A stretch of DNA of 8,583 bases from Paracoccaceae bacterium (GTDB lineage Bacteria > Pseudomonadota > Alphaproteobacteria > Rhodobacterales > Rhodobacteraceae). The notes under the pieces are model-generated. The model was not told the DNA's origin and searched no databases. It saw only the letters and a list, made by a program, of their open reading frames with translations. The stretch is from the NCBI GenBank assembly GCA_020832725.1, contig JAFIEC010000142.1:1-8583 (forward strand), given 5' to 3'. Of the stretch, positions 7,901-8,583 are shown one piece after another. The position numbers were made by a program, and so were the translations under genes. The first letter of the stretch is position 1. Each line of letters starts with the position of its first letter.

Positions 7901-8028
7901 ATCAAGCGGGCCATTGGTCCTTCAGGATCAACTGTGGTGCGGTAGATCATGAAATGGCCGCCGAACATCTCCTCAGAGATCGTACCGCTCGATACGGCAT
8001 GAACCGAATTAGAAGGCATTACAGCCAT
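4987..8028 (-). CDS. multidomain glycoside hydrolase-RTX protein with C-terminal CFI-box domain
   Basis: 1013 residues, not a member of any single named family I recognise. Residues ~15-350 resemble a clan GH-A TIM barrel (GH39/GH51/GH79-like): LRYPGG (51-56), IGNEYF with probable acid/base E160, THYYP (238-242), and YVSEWN with probable nucleophile E276. Residues ~360-490 look like the beta-sandwich that follows such barrels. Residues ~525-630 are RTX calcium-binding nonapeptides (GRDGDDW, GGVGNDT, GSDGNDT), several with Asn in place of Asp. A cap follows at ~636-692 (TIIDDFNLDAGDVLSF). Residues ~715-830 are leucine-rich acidic helical repeats, then a Gly/Ser/acidic linker (~847-930). The end, C932 onward, is a CFI-box-like domain: CFVASVAYRDREHPDV, LRWWRDNFL, GRAFIRFYW, then YRRRR and a hydrophobic stretch. 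No N-terminal signal peptide is visible, as in type I secretion substrates. It probably acts outside the cell or on its surface on a polysaccharide. The substrate is unknown. ATG 8028 is the first start after an in-frame stop and has a weak ribosome-binding site. M4 is an alternative. Confidence 0.85.
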   Translation of the reverse strand: MAVMPSNSVHAVSSGTISEEMFGGHFMIYRTTVDPEGPMARLMGMLGYTNLRYPGGTVTEEFFSQHTDTWDQIFSPTDAPVAKTLSGEVLTKVTDVFHFAAERDLGIQFVLPTNQYFDVAADGTRTASAKTLEPIFRRVDEMIRGVHGPARIEVFQIGNEYFYHDRMTASEYGLMANEMAKGLQRIFDNYRSELGDSSDWIEPRISVQAGVGWQPGDNEAIIASLDAEARAAIDTVATHYYPPELPHVGHFHRHFANLRAWQEEDGFGELNLYVSEWNVFHGPTNDKGLMQASTFAAAFEDLVENGVTEASVWGGQHKFLDTRLATLSHNPQDGVPQNEVVTTLTATGEVFRMMRSSLVGSRLGGIELDEVLESVTRSDGQSIDPKKSLLMQSFKSDDRSTFFVSSRENSDIQISLDFQGVVGDFTHVWAQRLSVADNPATNWVNEGDPTHHLARPIIFTYNEDQLASSNFTFDLGPYEIVKLSFTTGEVGVNLRDFDQIVDPALNYDDHLIGSQFSDFIKAHLGDNILDGRDGDDWIEGGVGNDTMLASGGRNVFLTGGGNNTVELGRDVDLVVSDGGSNTVAAAGPKNVIISRSESLKFTGSDGNDTVFALGENNELTGGGGSNSFYVSVDSTTIIDDFNLDAGDVLSFFGHYSSPDELLARIEATDLRDDGTLDLVVFHDTGATTAILGAGAFISEFIGGFLDFQDDALRAQRVSDTINALSSDQITALLDSLSSEELRDWLDCDPVILLSSLDAGSSSSLMNALNAPELLELLDEATEEGFVAALSEYSDLELALFFSELSDASMELLESWLDPQLFDELIARVPAHFLETAEGADMVHDSLLFGGGPGHPSFPGSSRFSDDESFSAMSLPGLNGSRLHGDVPSGGGEGPSAESMTAALLMMSGRVVDEDAPYRDEEEADDFVAASTCFVASVAYRDREHPDVVFLRWWRDNFLKQYILGRAFIRFYWMVGPRLARYMYRRRRLSGAARSCLSMVVMLLQKIHSAHSEA

Positions 8029-8459
8029 CCCGATGAAGATGCGTCTTCGGGAGGTTGTTTCGGAGATACTACTGGTTTGTTAATCGCGCGCGTCTGGAGG
8101 GTGGAGCGTCACTGCGTTTTCAGAAATATTTGATTGGTCATCGTTATCAGATCGATGTCGGAATTAAAGATATGCGGCGACCTTGTGGCATTTGTTGTCA
8201 TGATTTGGCCTCGATTGCCCGATTTTAAGGGTAATTTGGGTGGCTCGAAGATGTACCAGATCAGTACCGGATCGATTTCTGCCACAATTCGGGTTAGTCA
8301 GAGGCGCCAGACGGTCCGTTCTTCTGGTCGGCTTAGCCAGACCTCCTTGGGCCGCAGTGCCAGTTGGGAGCAGTCGATTGCTGTTTGAAAGGATGCCCTC
8401 GCGACCAAAGGATTCGTGCTCGGGTTCGCGGGCGAATCGGTGATTTTCGGTGCGCGGCG
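8029..8459. other. intergenic region upstream of the RTX gene
   Basis: About 430 bases that should hold the promoter of the large minus-strand gene. It includes an AT-rich block around 8115-8160, and the tandem repeat at 8253-8274. Frames on both strands (8134-8388 plus, 8164-8475 minus) lack motifs, ribosome-binding sites and biased codon use, so I do not call them. I could not identify a convincing -35/-10 pair. Confidence 0.45.
8253..8274. repeat. 11-bp tandem repeat, possible operator
   Basis: GTACCAGATCA (8253-8263) is directly followed by GTACCGGATCG (8264-8274), identical at 9 of 11 positions. A period of one helical turn would place two half-sites on the same DNA face. It lies about 225 bases before the RTX start and about 185 bases before the possible plus-strand start at 8460. 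A regulatory role is inference. Confidence 0.4.
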
Positions 8460-8583
8460 GTGATTCAGCCGTCAACGGGCGAGGAGTTGCCGACGCTGGC
8501 AGAGGTCAACAATTCTCTTGCTCAAGAGCTTACCGACACGCCCGCGCCTGTTCCCGCAGAACCGCATAGTCCGCCATCCACGC
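8460..8583 (+). CDS. possible 5' end of an unidentified gene, cut by the window end
   Basis: From GTG 8460 the frame is open to the window end (41 codons) and reads VIQPSTGEELPTLAEVNNSL then a Pro/Ala-rich stretch. The composition is protein-like: an acidic helix-forming segment followed by a proline-rich linker. The same frame is open back to a TAG at 8334, so an earlier start such as TTG 8385 is possible. No clear ribosome-binding site precedes the GTG. It diverges from the RTX gene. Family not recognised. Confidence 0.35.
   Translation, partial: MIQPSTGEELPTLAEVNNSLAQELTDTPAPVPAEPHSPPST

Noticed and set aside
8256..8270. lux-box-like dyad CCAG...CCGG
   Set aside because: The inverted symmetry is poor and the direct 11-bp repeat explains the sequence better.
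8164..8475. 103-codon minus-strand frame upstream of the RTX gene
   Set aside because: Low-complexity polar sequence without motif or ribosome-binding site, overlapping a better candidate start on the other strand.
1..8583. tRNA, rRNA, CRISPR array or intact insertion sequence
   Set aside because: Searched by eye on both strands. No cloverleaf, no regularly spaced repeats and no transposase motif was seen.

Overview
The window looks like part of a surface-polysaccharide locus of an alphaproteobacterium, probably of the Rhodobacteraceae. I infer this from the GC-rich codon usage of the left part, tight gene overlaps, and protein styles typical of that group (RTX-type secreted enzyme, LuxR-type receptor). 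The genus cannot be fixed from sequence alone.

Left part (1-3185, plus strand, high GC): a compact operon of the end of an unidentified gene, a frameshifted sulfotransferase gene, GDP-L-fucose synthase (fcl/wcaG) and a bifunctional mannose-1-phosphate guanylyltransferase/mannose-6-phosphate isomerase (manC type). ManC would make GDP-mannose and Fcl would complete GDP-L-fucose. The dehydratase that must act between them (gmd) is not in the window and would be expected upstream. Together with a sulfotransferase this suggests a fucose-containing, formerly or possibly sulfated, exopolysaccharide or capsule.

Junction (about 3186-3574): base composition drops abruptly near 3300. Just before the drop lies a short coding-like tail on the minus strand that appears cut off, so this looks like an insertion or recombination boundary.

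Right part (3575-8028, minus strand, lower GC): a LuxR-family pheromone-receptor regulator without a luxI partner in view. Upstream of it in transcription order is a 1013-residue multidomain protein: a clan GH-A-like glycoside hydrolase, a beta-sandwich region, RTX calcium-binding repeats with a cap, a leucine-rich acidic helical-repeat region, a Gly/Ser/acidic linker, and a C-terminal CFI-box-like domain. A hairpin followed by a T-rich stretch lies between the two and may terminate the large gene. Beyond 8028 there is about 430 bases of intergenic DNA with an 11-bp tandem repeat, then the start of a possible plus-strand gene cut by the window end.

Working picture (inference): polysaccharide precursor synthesis sits next to a secreted or surface-held glycosidase and a possible quorum-type regulator that could control remodelling or release of the polymer. 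The main novelty candidate is the domain architecture of the 1013-residue protein.
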